Shown piece after piece: positions 54,444-63,712 of a stretch of DNA of 64,000 nucleotides. The translations under genes were made by a program, and so were the position numbers. Source of the DNA: Nitrospiraceae bacterium (GTDB taxonomy: Bacteria; Nitrospirota; Nitrospiria; Nitrospirales; Nitrospiraceae); the NCBI GenBank assembly GCA_919902665.1, contig CAKKRK010000028.1:17668-81667 (forward strand), read 5' to 3'. The notes under the pieces were generated by a model. It saw only the letters and a list, made by a program, of their open reading frames with translations. It ran no database searches and was not told where the DNA came from. Position 1 is the stretch's first letter; every line of letters starts with the position of its first letter.

Positions 54444-55279
54444 CCACCTTCAATCCAACAGACCTGCGCAATAGGATTGAGAAGCTCGGGGACCTTCCCA
54501 CACTTCCTCATGTCGTGCAACGGCTTGCCGCCATGATCGGTCGTCCAACTGTCTCGACTGAGGAGATCGGCTCCATCATCGAAAAGGATCAGGTGCTCGC
54601 GGCCAAAGTTCTGAGACTCGCCAACTCACCGTTTTACGGGTTTCCCTCCCGCATCAGCTCGGTCACCCACGCCGTGATCGTGTTGGGGTTTAATGTGGTC
54701 AAGGGGCTGACGCTCTGTGCCTCGGCTCTTAGTATCATGAAAGAGGCCGGCATGGATCAGTTGTGGCGACATTCCCTGGGCGTGGCCATTACCGCCAATC
54801 TCCTGGCAACCAGGCTGGAGATCAAGAATCCTGAAGAACTTTTTGTCTCAGGCTTGCTTCATGACATTGGGAAAGTCGTGCTCTACGTTAAATGGCCTGA
54901 TGTGGGGGATAGTATCAAAGACGCTTTGAAAACCAGAGCCGACCGTTCACTCTTTGAAGTGGAGCAGGAGCTCACGGGCCTCTCTCATGCGGATATCGGG
55001 GGCTGCCTAGCGAATGCTTGGCATTTGCCGGTCTCGCTTCGCGAGCCGATCCTCTTCCACCATGATCCGACCCTCGCTAAGGAAGCCATGCTGCACACGG
55101 CTATCGTCCATGTGGCCGATATCCTGGTCAAAGGGCTGGCCTGTGGAAACCCGGGAGATGATCTGATTCCACCTCTGTCGAGGGCCGCCTGGGATATGGT
55201 CGGACTCGATGAGCCGCAGCTGGCGGAATGCATCGACAAGGCAGCAAACGAGTTCTCGACCATTGACGACTATCTATGA
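54440..55279 (+). CDS. HDOD-domain signalling protein
   Basis: 279-aa protein covering a complete HDOD domain, an inactive or signalling variant of HD hydrolases. Visible: LGDLPTLPHVVQRLAAMIG, KVLRLANSPFYGFPSRISSV, AVIVLGFNVVKGLTL, LLHDIGKVVLY, and SHADIGGCLANAWHLPVSLR followed by FHHDP. It retains HD and downstream His residues, so activity cannot be excluded. It is coupled on both sides by ATGA overlaps to the DUF3391-like and GGDEF genes. Confidence 0.92.
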   Translation: MTTFNPTDLRNRIEKLGDLPTLPHVVQRLAAMIGRPTVSTEEIGSIIEKDQVLAAKVLRLANSPFYGFPSRISSVTHAVIVLGFNVVKGLTLCASALSIMKEAGMDQLWRHSLGVAITANLLATRLEIKNPEELFVSGLLHDIGKVVLYVKWPDVGDSIKDALKTRADRSLFEVEQELTGLSHADIGGCLANAWHLPVSLREPILFHHDPTLAKEAMLHTAIVHVADILVKGLACGNPGDDLIPPLSRAAWDMVGLDEPQLAECIDKAANEFSTIDDYL

Positions 55280-56277
55280 ACCCCTCCACGGCAGGCCGGA
55301 GAATTCTGCTCCTCCACCACGAGCTCACTCCTGCCCTAACTATGACCGCCGCATTGGAGAAGGCCGGTTTCCAGGTCGTGGAAGGTAATCTACCCGATCT
55401 CGCGCTGCATGAACTTGTCCACGATCCACCTTGTCTCATTCTGGCTGCCGAAGGAACCGGGGGCCATTCCGTGGAAACACTCACACGAAATCTCAAGCTC
55501 GATGCGTTCCTGGGTCGCCTGCCTCTCATCGTCTTCGTCCGGGACTGCCGACTCAACGATATTGACTGGAGTGCATTGGGAGTGGACGATTTCATCACGA
55601 TCCCCTATCGTGTGGAAGACGTCGTGCATCGCATACGCCTCTGTCTCAGTCGTCTGACCCGTTCGCTCGATGCGAATCCTCTCACCCGCCTCCCGGGTAA
55701 TACCACCATCCTGTTTGAAACCACCTCCAGGATTCAGAGCAAACAGCCCTTTGCGCTCGCCTACGTCGATATCGACAATTTCAAGTCTTTCAACGATCGT
55801 TACGGCTATGGACGTGGAGACGAAGTGCTCATCGTGGCTTGTCGCATCCTCACGACGGTGGTGGGAGAACTGGCCGGCCCGGAAGGGTTTGTCGGCCATG
55901 TCGGGGGAGACGACTTTGTTTTCATGAGCCGGCCGCAGACCATCGATGCGATCTGCCAAACCGTCATCAAACGATTTGATCTCGTGATTCCTGATTTCTA
56001 CGACCGTGAAGACCGCCTCAAGGGCTACATCGATTCTGTAGATCGTCGGGGAAATAAAGAACAGTTTCCGATCATGAGTCTTTCAATTGCCGTCGTCACC
56101 AATGAGCAGTCCCACATTGCTCATCCCGGCGACGTGAGCAAAATTGCCTCAGAACTGAAGAAACGAGCCAAGGCCTTGAAAGGCAGCGTCTATGTCAAAG
56201 ACCAGCGAGGCCAGGCCGTCGATGCGTTCTCCACGACGACAGATTCCACTGCCCAGCATCCCGCCGCGCACACTTGA
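55276..56277 (+). CDS. Degenerate receiver-GGDEF protein
   Basis: 333-aa protein. Residues 1-125 have a receiver-like fold (RILLLHHELTPALTMTAALE), but the acceptor site is LILAAEGTG with no Asp, and the conserved Lys is replaced (DDFITIPYR), so phosphorylation is unlikely. The GGDEF domain starts near 132 (NPLTRLPGN), with VDIDNFKSFNDRYGYGRGDE and active-site GGDDF. No I-site RxxD is seen. An insert (DFYDREDRLKGYIDSVDRRG) precedes the final strands MSLSIAVV. It is probably a diguanylate cyclase controlled by the coupled HDOD gene. Confidence 0.88.
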   Translation: MNPSTAGRRILLLHHELTPALTMTAALEKAGFQVVEGNLPDLALHELVHDPPCLILAAEGTGGHSVETLTRNLKLDAFLGRLPLIVFVRDCRLNDIDWSALGVDDFITIPYRVEDVVHRIRLCLSRLTRSLDANPLTRLPGNTTILFETTSRIQSKQPFALAYVDIDNFKSFNDRYGYGRGDEVLIVACRILTTVVGELAGPEGFVGHVGGDDFVFMSRPQTIDAICQTVIKRFDLVIPDFYDREDRLKGYIDSVDRRGNKEQFPIMSLSIAVVTNEQSHIAHPGDVSKIASELKKRAKALKGSVYVKDQRGQAVDAFSTTTDSTAQHPAAHT

Positions 56278-56360
56278 CTCTTAAAAAAAACGCTTGTTAA
56301 AGTCGGTTATGCCTTTGATGTGGTCCCAAGCTTGTCTACCTCCTTCCCAATAGGCGATCC

Positions 56361-58079
56361 ATGAATAGAGTTGTCATCACGGTACTCTTTCTCTCGTGTG
56401 TCATCCCTGTTGGGGGAACGATCTCTCTCTCGCATGCCGGGAAGACGGGTATTGAGCTGTCCACTCGGTCTGTGACGCCTGGCGCGACATTGGTGCTAAG
56501 CGGAAAAGGATTTGGCACGTTCAAGTCGACCCAATTCAATAGGGTCACTGTGAATGGGGTATCGGCGTTGGTCCAGCGATGGGACCGGGAAGTGATCGAG
56601 GTCAAGGTTCCCTTCAAGGCGACCAGCGGGTTTGTCGAGGTGCTGATCGGAAAGAAGAAATTGCTCGCCGGATTTGTGAATCTCGAGATGCCACGGATCG
56701 AGACCATCACGCCGACGGAAGCGGAACGGGGGATGACTCTTCAGATCACCGGTCATCATTTTGGTCTCTCGGCTGGCGCGCGCGATCCGAATACCATGTT
56801 CGGTGTCAATGATGTGCTGGTTGGCGGGGTGGTGGTGCGTCCCAAGCGGTGGAGAGACGACAAGATCGAGCTTGAAATTCCGACGAACGCGGTGAGCGGG
56901 GATGTCGTGGTCCGACTGGCCTCTTCTGATCCGCTTCCGGACGGATCATGTTGTGCTCCGGTCGAGTATGCCGTGAGCAATGCCGTTCCGCTGACCCTGA
57001 TTCCGTCCATTCGAGTGGACCCGGTCAGTGGACCGGTTGGTACGAAAGTGGTCTTGTTCGGCCAGGGGTTTGGGAATACCAAAGAGCTGATGGATGATGC
57101 GATCCTGATCGGGGGACGGCCGGTGACCATCGATCAATGGAAAGACGACATCATTGTCTTCCATGTCCCGCTCGATGCAGAATCGGGTCCGCTTGTGCTG
57201 AAATATCAAGGACGAGAACGGGTGCTCGCACCGTTTACGGTTCACGTTCCTCGCGTCATTTCCATGAGTCCTGCCAGCGCGCCCATTGGGACCTTGTTGC
57301 GTATTAACGGTGAGCACTTTGGGTTTTACTCAGAGGGCGGGGCGACGCCCTACAACTTCATGGATTTCAATACTGGTGAGAATCGCGTCGAAATCGGCGG
57401 GGTGCCAGCGGTGATCTATCGCTGGAACGACGACCGGATCGATGTGTGGGTACCGTTCAGCGCGAAAAGCGGCAAGGTCATTATTCATCGGAGTGCCAAC
57501 ACGCCGAACATCGGCGGGCTCTGTTGTGCCGAGCGGGGTACCCTCGCCATCGAGGCCGGGGACTTCACGCTCGTGACGCCGGTTATTGAGTCGTATGCCC
57601 CTCAGGCTGCCGGGTTGGATGCCACGGTGACCATTAAAGGCCGGGGGTTCGGAACGTTTCTCAAAACCGCTGAACATGCTGATTTAGGATTGAATCAGAA
57701 AGCCTACAAGCGGCGAGCTGATGTCGAAATCAACGAACCAGGCGAAAGTCAAAATGTCATCTCCAACGTCTCGCGGACTGAAGTGTTGTTTAACGGCGCC
57801 GCCGCGCTGGTTCAATCATGGACCGATGAGGAGATCGTCGTGAAGGTCCCGCACCGCAACCTCTACGGAATCGGGAAGAGGGGTGAGTTTTTTGATAATC
57901 TGGCGACCGGCCCGTTGGTCGTGCGCCGGGGATCATGGGATCTGCTGCTTGATGGAACGTGTTGTTCACCGAAGAAGTGGATCACGCTTGAAGCCGGACC
58001 GTTTACCATCGAAGCAACAGGGCTTCCCGACACAGGCTACTGGAATAACAATAGACCTGATGCGAGTACCAATCAATAA
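56361..58079 (+). CDS. Exported protein with five IPT/TIG domains and vicinal cysteines
   Basis: 572-aa secreted or surface protein with a signal peptide (ITVLFLSCVIPVGGT) and five tandem IPT/TIG immunoglobulin-like domains, recognisable by PGATLVLSGKGFGTF, RGMTLQITGHHFG, VGTKVVLFGQGFG, IGTLLRINGEHFGF and LDATVTIKGRGFGTF. Three domains carry adjacent Cys pairs: Cys197-198, Cys388-389 and Cys534-535. These could form vicinal disulfides or bind metal or haem. The stop overlaps the next gene (TAATG), so both proteins probably act together in the envelope. The function is unknown. Confidence 0.85.
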   Translation: MNRVVITVLFLSCVIPVGGTISLSHAGKTGIELSTRSVTPGATLVLSGKGFGTFKSTQFNRVTVNGVSALVQRWDREVIEVKVPFKATSGFVEVLIGKKKLLAGFVNLEMPRIETITPTEAERGMTLQITGHHFGLSAGARDPNTMFGVNDVLVGGVVVRPKRWRDDKIELEIPTNAVSGDVVVRLASSDPLPDGSCCAPVEYAVSNAVPLTLIPSIRVDPVSGPVGTKVVLFGQGFGNTKELMDDAILIGGRPVTIDQWKDDIIVFHVPLDAESGPLVLKYQGRERVLAPFTVHVPRVISMSPASAPIGTLLRINGEHFGFYSEGGATPYNFMDFNTGENRVEIGGVPAVIYRWNDDRIDVWVPFSAKSGKVIIHRSANTPNIGGLCCAERGTLAIEAGDFTLVTPVIESYAPQAAGLDATVTIKGRGFGTFLKTAEHADLGLNQKAYKRRADVEINEPGESQNVISNVSRTEVLFNGAAALVQSWTDEEIVVKVPHRNLYGIGKRGEFFDNLATGPLVVRRGSWDLLLDGTCCSPKKWITLEAGPFTIEATGLPDTGYWNNNRPDASTNQ

Positions 58080-59077
58080 TGCTGATGTGGTTCCCTTTCC
58101 GTCGTGCTCATCCTTGGAACAGTGTCGCGCCACTTGTTCTCCTGCTCGGTATGCTTGTTCTGCTTCCTCAATCAGCCGGGAGCACAGACTCCAGCAATTT
58201 CGTCACCGGCCAGGCGAGTAACACAAAATCAACCTTGATGAGTATTCAGTTCCGTACACCCCAGAATGGGTGGGTGGTAGGAACTGGAGGCACCATCCTG
58301 AAAACCGCCGATGGCGGGAAGAAATGGAAGCGGGCGGTGAGTGGAACATCTGCCTTATTAACGTGTGTATTTTTTGCCGACTCCCTGACAGGATGGGTGA
58401 CGGGGGCTGGGGGATTTCTGAGCCACACGACGAATGGGGGAGAGTCCTGGCTTTCTCAACACCTGGATACTCAGCAGGCACTGTACGGAGTCTACTTCAC
58501 GTCTCCACGTATCGGATGGGTGGTCGGGGGAGGCGGCACGATCTTTCATACTGCGGATGGCGGCCAGCATTGGGCGGAACAGGCGAGCGGCACGACGGCA
58601 ACGCTCTATGCGGCGCACTTCCTCAATGACCAGCAAGGCACGGTTGTCGGAGCCTTGGGTACTGTCCGTTCGACGGACGATGGGGGCGTCACCTGGACTT
58701 CGCAAGAAACGCAGCACGCGGTGACCTTGTTCGATGTCTTTTTCACCGATTCCACGACCGGCTGGGCGGTCGGTAATGCGGGGGCTCTATTTCAGACGAC
58801 GGACCGTGGAGCCAAATGGGTTGATCTGACCTTACCCTGCGGAACGACCTGTACGCGCCTCACGGATTTGCTGAAGGTGCGTTTCACCAGCCCGCAAGAA
58901 GGCTGGATCGTCGGCGAGCGTGGGATGCTCTATCGGACGACCGATGCAGGTCTCACCTGGAGCGAGGGGAAATCGATCGCCTCGTCCTCGATCTTCGGCC
59001 TCAGTTTTCCAGACGCCATGCATGGGTGGGCGAGTGGCGAAAACGGGACTATCGTCCATCTGCAGCCGGGCCGGTAG
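58079..59077 (+). CDS. Exported YCF48/BNR-repeat beta-propeller protein
   Basis: 332-aa exported protein with an N-terminal signal (VAPLVLLLGMLVLLPQSAGS) and repeated YCF48-type blades: TPQNGWVVGTGGTILKTADG, SLTGWVTGAGGFLSHTTNG, SPRIGWVVGGGGTIFHTADG, STTGWAVGNAGALFQTTDRG and SPQEGWIVGERGMLYRTTDA. Six or seven blades fit a propeller. Relatives assist photosystem II assembly in plants and cyanobacteria, but in non-phototrophs the role is unknown. It is coupled by TAATG to the IPT/TIG gene. Confidence 0.87.
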   Translation: MLMWFPFRRAHPWNSVAPLVLLLGMLVLLPQSAGSTDSSNFVTGQASNTKSTLMSIQFRTPQNGWVVGTGGTILKTADGGKKWKRAVSGTSALLTCVFFADSLTGWVTGAGGFLSHTTNGGESWLSQHLDTQQALYGVYFTSPRIGWVVGGGGTIFHTADGGQHWAEQASGTTATLYAAHFLNDQQGTVVGALGTVRSTDDGGVTWTSQETQHAVTLFDVFFTDSTTGWAVGNAGALFQTTDRGAKWVDLTLPCGTTCTRLTDLLKVRFTSPQEGWIVGERGMLYRTTDAGLTWSEGKSIASSSIFGLSFPDAMHGWASGENGTIVHLQPGR

Positions 59078-59544
59078 TTTTCTCTCCACTCATGTCATTT
59101 CTTCTCCCATAACAAATCACTTGAGCGGTTCGTATTCTTTTGCAAGAGGGCCATGTCTTATTGAGGTGTGGCTCAATCCTCACCTTTCAAGTCGCCTCCG
59201 ATCTGACCATCCCTTTCATGACAGCCGATATCCGACAGCGCAAGGCAGCAGATGCGTTGCGCTGAATGTACTGTGGGTTGAATAAATCAAACACGGCAAC
59301 ATGTTCGTCAGTAAATAGGTCATCCTATCAACGGAATTGTGAACGTGTAGGGTCAAGCCAAGTGGCATGTGCGCCGTTTCAACAGAATCCCCACGGACCG
59401 TGTTTCTTGGTTTCTGAAAGAGTGCGACTGGCAGTTCAACAGAGGGTACCATGCAGCCTTGCTGTCTCAGCTCAGATCTTGGTATCGTGCCGCCTTCAAT
59501 ATCTCTTAGATTCGTCAGCCCCTTATGCCAAAGAGATGTATGTG
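59078..59544. other. Intergenic stretch before the RND operon
   Basis: No gene is supported; the track ORF that covers part of it is an upstream extension of the adaptor. A 7-bp inverted repeat (AGCGCAA and TTGCGCT, 59237-59263) is present without a T-tract. No consensus promoter or regulator site was recognised. Confidence 0.5.
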
Positions 59545-60660
59545 ATGGCTATACCGAGACCCTCAAACAAAACCCTCATAAATCTTTCTCGTGGCTCTTT
59601 GGCGCTTTTAATAATTCTGTCAATGATGGCTTGCAAGAAGAACGCAGAGCCTGAAGAGGTGCGTCCTGTACGCAGTATGGTTGTCGAAGCACATATGTCC
59701 GGCGAACGTATCGCGTTGACGGGACAACTACATGCACGCGACGAAACCAAATTGGCCTTCCGGTTGTCCGGCAAGCTCATTGAAAGGTCGGTGACCGTAG
59801 GCGATACGGTCAAGGCCGGTCAGGTCGTCGCTCGGCTGGATGCCGTAACGGAAGGACATGCCCGGAATGCCGCACGAGCTGATTATACTGCGGCTCTGGC
59901 TGTGCTTGATCAATCAGCGGCGGCGGAAAGCCGCTTTGGCAACTTGCTCAAAGAGAGCGCTGTGTCGAAGGCAGAGTATGAAGAGGCGTTGCGGCACCTG
60001 AAGACCGCGCATGCTCAAGTCGACGTGACGCGCGCGAAATTAGATACTGCAGAGGTTCAGCTAGGGTATGCAGAGCTCAAGGCGGATGCCGATGGAGTGA
60101 TTACATCCAAAGGCGCGGAGCCCGGCGAGGTGATCCAAGCGGGGCAAATGATTTTTGCGTTGGCGCATCAGAAAGGCCGAGATGCTGTGTTCGACATGCC
60201 GGCGCAAATCATTCGTGCTGGGATTTCGGCTCATCAAGAGGTCGATGTGTGGCTGGCCGACAATCCCGACATCAAAACCATCGGTCATGTCCGCGAAATA
60301 GCCCCTCAGGCCGACCCCACGACGAGAACCTATCAAGTGAAGGTCAGCCTCGATACGCTTCCGTCTGGGATGTTTTTGGGGTCGACCGTGGTGGGGAAGT
60401 TGAGGCTCCAGGCGGGCGCCTTGATTGAAGTCCCATTCTCCGCACTGATGATGGCGGCCACACAACCAGCCGTTTGGGTCATCGATCCGCAGACTGCTGT
60501 GGTTCATAAACGCGAGATAGACGTCGCCCGGTACAATCAACATGCGGTCCTTGTCGCGTCTGGATTACTGTCTGGGGACAGAATTGTCACAGCAGGCGCA
60601 CAGTCGCTCCATGATGGGCAAAAGGTCAAGTTGTTGGAGGACGAGAGTGGCGGGCACTAA
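59545..60660 (+). CDS. RND efflux periplasmic adaptor lipoprotein
   Basis: 371-aa membrane fusion protein. It starts at ATG 59545 (AAGAG 9 nt upstream), giving a lipoprotein signal SLALLIILSMMACKK with the lipid-bearing Cys in MMAC. A lipoyl half (AFRLSGKLIERSVTVGDTVK), a helical hairpin and the second lipoyl half (AELKADADGVITSKGAEPGE) follow, then the beta-barrel region. The track start at 59266 adds an implausible 93-residue leader. It overlaps the RND transporter by 14 nt. No outer-membrane channel gene is visible in the window. Confidence 0.9.
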   Translation: MAIPRPSNKTLINLSRGSLALLIILSMMACKKNAEPEEVRPVRSMVVEAHMSGERIALTGQLHARDETKLAFRLSGKLIERSVTVGDTVKAGQVVARLDAVTEGHARNAARADYTAALAVLDQSAAAESRFGNLLKESAVSKAEYEEALRHLKTAHAQVDVTRAKLDTAEVQLGYAELKADADGVITSKGAEPGEVIQAGQMIFALAHQKGRDAVFDMPAQIIRAGISAHQEVDVWLADNPDIKTIGHVREIAPQADPTTRTYQVKVSLDTLPSGMFLGSTVVGKLRLQAGALIEVPFSALMMAATQPAVWVIDPQTAVVHKREIDVARYNQHAVLVASGLLSGDRIVTAGAQSLHDGQKVKLLEDESGGH

Positions 60661-63600
60661 TCTCTCCGAATGGGCCATCCGACACAAGTCACTGACGATC
60701 TATTTCATGGCGATGATATTGGTTGCCGGTACCTATGCGTACATGCATTTGGGGAATAATGAGGATCCGCCGTTCACGATTAGGGTCATGGTTGTGCAGA
60801 CGCTCTGGCCGGGAGCCACGCAAGATGAGACCATGCGGCAGGTGACGGACCGCATAGAAAAGAAGCTGCAGGAAACACCCCATCTTGATTACCTGAAAAG
60901 TTATACGACAGCTGGGAAATCGACGATCTTCGTGACGTTGCTGGATAGCTCCTCCAAACAGGAAGTCCCTGGCATTTGGTATCAGGTACGAAAGAAAGTC
61001 GGGGATATCGGGCAGACATTGCCGCAAGGAACGATCGGACCATTCTTCAATGATGAGTTCGGTGACACGTTCGGGGTCATTTACGCCTTCACCGCCGACG
61101 GATTTACACACCGCGAGTTACGCGATTATGTCGAGAAGGCGCGCTCGCGTTTATTGGAGGTCCCCGATGTGTCCAAAGTCGAAACCATCGGTACGCAGGA
61201 CGAAAGGATCTACATCGAGTTTTCCACGCAGCGCCTCGCCGAGCTGAAACTTGATCGCATGGCTCTGATGAAGGAACTCCAAGCACAAAACGCCGTCAAT
61301 CCATCAGGGGTCATCCAAACAAAAGACGAGCGAGTCCTGGTGCAGGTTTCCGGAAAGCTCCTGTCAGAACAGGATTTCCTGAACATCAATTTTGCCATCG
61401 GAAACAGGATGCTACGGTTGAGCGATATCGCGACTGTTTCCCGCGGGTACGTCGATCCTCCGCAACCCATGTTTCGCGCGAACGGAAGAAACGCGATCGG
61501 GCTGGCCATATCGATGCGATCATCCGGGGATATTCTCGCGCTCGACCAGAATATCAAGGAGGCGATGCGGCACATCACGGCGACCTTCCCCATTGGGATC
61601 GACACACATCTGGTCGCTGATCAGCCCAAGGTCGTTCATCATGCCGTACACGAGTTCATGAAGGCGTTATGGGAAGCGATCGCCATCGTTCTCGGGATTA
61701 GTTTTTTTAGTCTTGGCGTTCGGGCGGGCCTGGTTGTGATGTTGTCGATCCCTCTGGTTCTGGCGATCGCCTTTGTGATGATGGACGTACTCGGCATTGA
61801 TCTCCAGCGCATATCGCTTGGCGCGCTCATTATTGCGCTGGGTTTACTGGTTGATGATGCCATGATCACCATTGAAAGCATGCTCACCAAACTAGAGCAA
61901 GGCTGGGATACGTTGCGTTCGGCGACATTCGCGTACACGACCACGGCGTTCCCGATGTTAACCGGGACGCTTGTGACGATGATTGGTTTTGTGCCGGTCG
62001 GGTTCGCCCAAAGTGGAGCCGGAGAGTATACCTTTTCACTCTTTGTCGTCGTCGCAGTCGCTCTGATGGCTTCGTGGCTTGTTGCAGTGCTGTTCTCGCC
62101 TTTAATTGGAACGATGGTTCTGTCGACACAACTTGAAAATAAACATGCGGAACAAGCGGTTTCCTACCGTGTGTTCCATCGCATTCTTCTCTATAGCCTG
62201 CGCCATCCAAAGGGAACAATGGCAGTGACGGGTGGCCTATTGTGTCTTTCGCTGGCCTTGCTACCGTTGGTTCCTAACCAATTTTTCCCTTCCTCCGATC
62301 GTCCCGAATTGATCGTCGATTTGCGTCTAAGGCAGGATGCGTCGATTTACGCGGCCGACAAGGTTTCACAAAGACTTGACGGGATTCTTCGCGATCACAA
62401 GGATATCGACCATTGGAGCTCGTACGTCGGTCGGGGCGCCGTTCGGTTCTATTTGCCGCTCGACGTTCAACTAGACAACGAGTTTTTCACCGAAACAGTG
62501 GTCGTCACGAATGATCTTGACGCGCGCGAACGCGTACGGGCGTATCTCGAAAACGCGCTACAGCAACAATTCCCAGAAGTCATTGGGCGTATTTACCCAC
62601 TTGAATTGGGGCCTCCTGTCGGGTGGCCGATCCAGTATCGTGTCAGCGGAGAAGGAAATGCCAAGGTTCGTGACATCGCCGACAAAGTCGCGGGTATGTT
62701 GGCGGCTAATCCTGGTTTGAACAACATCAATTTCAACTGGATGGAACCGATCCAGAAATTCAAAATTCAAGTGCACCAGGATGAGGCGAGGCTCTTAGGC
62801 CTCACCTCATCGGATGTGGCACAGGCGATCAACATTGTGGTGTCCGGCGAAACCGCCACGCAAATTCGCGATGATATTTACCTGATCAATGTTGTGGCCA
62901 GGGCCCAAGAAACGGAACGGATGTCATTGGATCGAATGCGAGTGCTGGAAATTCCGCTACCCAACGGGAAAACAGTGCCGCTGTCAGAACTTGCCAGCGT
63001 CAATTACGAGCAGGATTTTCCCCTGATCTGGCGCAGAGGCAGATTGCCGACGCTTACGGTGCAAGCAGATGTTACACACGGCGTCATGCCGGCGACAGTC
63101 ATGGAACAGCTACATGCACCGCTCTCGTCCCTGCGACAGCAGCTTCCTCCGGGGTATGAAATAGCCGTGGGTGGGAGCGTTGAGGAGAGCACGAAATCGC
63201 AGGCATCGGTCGCTGCAGTTTTTCCGATTACAATTGTGCTGATGATCACAGTACTCATGATTCAAATGCAGAATATCAGCCGTCTTGTTCTTGTTCTCAG
63301 TGTCGCGCCGCTCGGCGTCATCGGTGTTGTCCTGGCACTGCTTGCCGTGCAGAAGCCCATGGGGTTTGTCGCGTTGCTGGGAGTCATTGCGCTTGTCGGC
63401 ATGATCGTGCGCAACTCGGTCATACTTGTGCACCAAATTCAAGTCGAGCAAGAAGCTGGTCGCTCTGATTGGTCGGCCGTTGTTGAAGCGACACTGTTGC
63501 GTGTTCGCCCAATCATGTTAACTGCGGTGGCCGCTATTCTGGGTATGATGCCCATTGCCTCGACTGTCTTCTGGGGCCCCATGGCTGCTGCGATTATGGG

Positions 63601-63712
63601 GGGGCTGACCGTGGCAACCATGCTTACTCTGATTTTTCTGCCGTCGCTGTATGTTGTGTGGTTTCGGATTCGCGAAGAGGTGTCAAAACCTATAGAGGTA
63701 GCTGTGTCATGA
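60647..63712 (+). CDS. RND efflux transporter permease
   Basis: 1021-aa inner-membrane proton-driven exporter. GTG 60647 has GGAGG 6 nt upstream and gives the standard N-terminus NLSEWAIRHKSLTIYFMAMI. Twelve membrane helices and two large periplasmic loops are expected. The proton relay Asp pair 403-404 is in TM4 (LGLLVDDAMITIESM). The TM10 motif is GMIVRNSVILVHQIQ, with Arg where AcrB has Lys940. It pairs with the preceding adaptor; the substrate is unknown. Confidence 0.94.
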   Translation: MAGTNLSEWAIRHKSLTIYFMAMILVAGTYAYMHLGNNEDPPFTIRVMVVQTLWPGATQDETMRQVTDRIEKKLQETPHLDYLKSYTTAGKSTIFVTLLDSSSKQEVPGIWYQVRKKVGDIGQTLPQGTIGPFFNDEFGDTFGVIYAFTADGFTHRELRDYVEKARSRLLEVPDVSKVETIGTQDERIYIEFSTQRLAELKLDRMALMKELQAQNAVNPSGVIQTKDERVLVQVSGKLLSEQDFLNINFAIGNRMLRLSDIATVSRGYVDPPQPMFRANGRNAIGLAISMRSSGDILALDQNIKEAMRHITATFPIGIDTHLVADQPKVVHHAVHEFMKALWEAIAIVLGISFFSLGVRAGLVVMLSIPLVLAIAFVMMDVLGIDLQRISLGALIIALGLLVDDAMITIESMLTKLEQGWDTLRSATFAYTTTAFPMLTGTLVTMIGFVPVGFAQSGAGEYTFSLFVVVAVALMASWLVAVLFSPLIGTMVLSTQLENKHAEQAVSYRVFHRILLYSLRHPKGTMAVTGGLLCLSLALLPLVPNQFFPSSDRPELIVDLRLRQDASIYAADKVSQRLDGILRDHKDIDHWSSYVGRGAVRFYLPLDVQLDNEFFTETVVVTNDLDARERVRAYLENALQQQFPEVIGRIYPLELGPPVGWPIQYRVSGEGNAKVRDIADKVAGMLAANPGLNNINFNWMEPIQKFKIQVHQDEARLLGLTSSDVAQAINIVVSGETATQIRDDIYLINVVARAQETERMSLDRMRVLEIPLPNGKTVPLSELASVNYEQDFPLIWRRGRLPTLTVQADVTHGVMPATVMEQLHAPLSSLRQQLPPGYEIAVGGSVEESTKSQASVAAVFPITIVLMITVLMIQMQNISRLVLVLSVAPLGVIGVVLALLAVQKPMGFVALLGVIALVGMIVRNSVILVHQIQVEQEAGRSDWSAVVEATLLRVRPIMLTAVAAILGMMPIASTVFWGPMAAAIMGGLTVATMLTLIFLPSLYVVWFRIREEVSKPIEVAVS

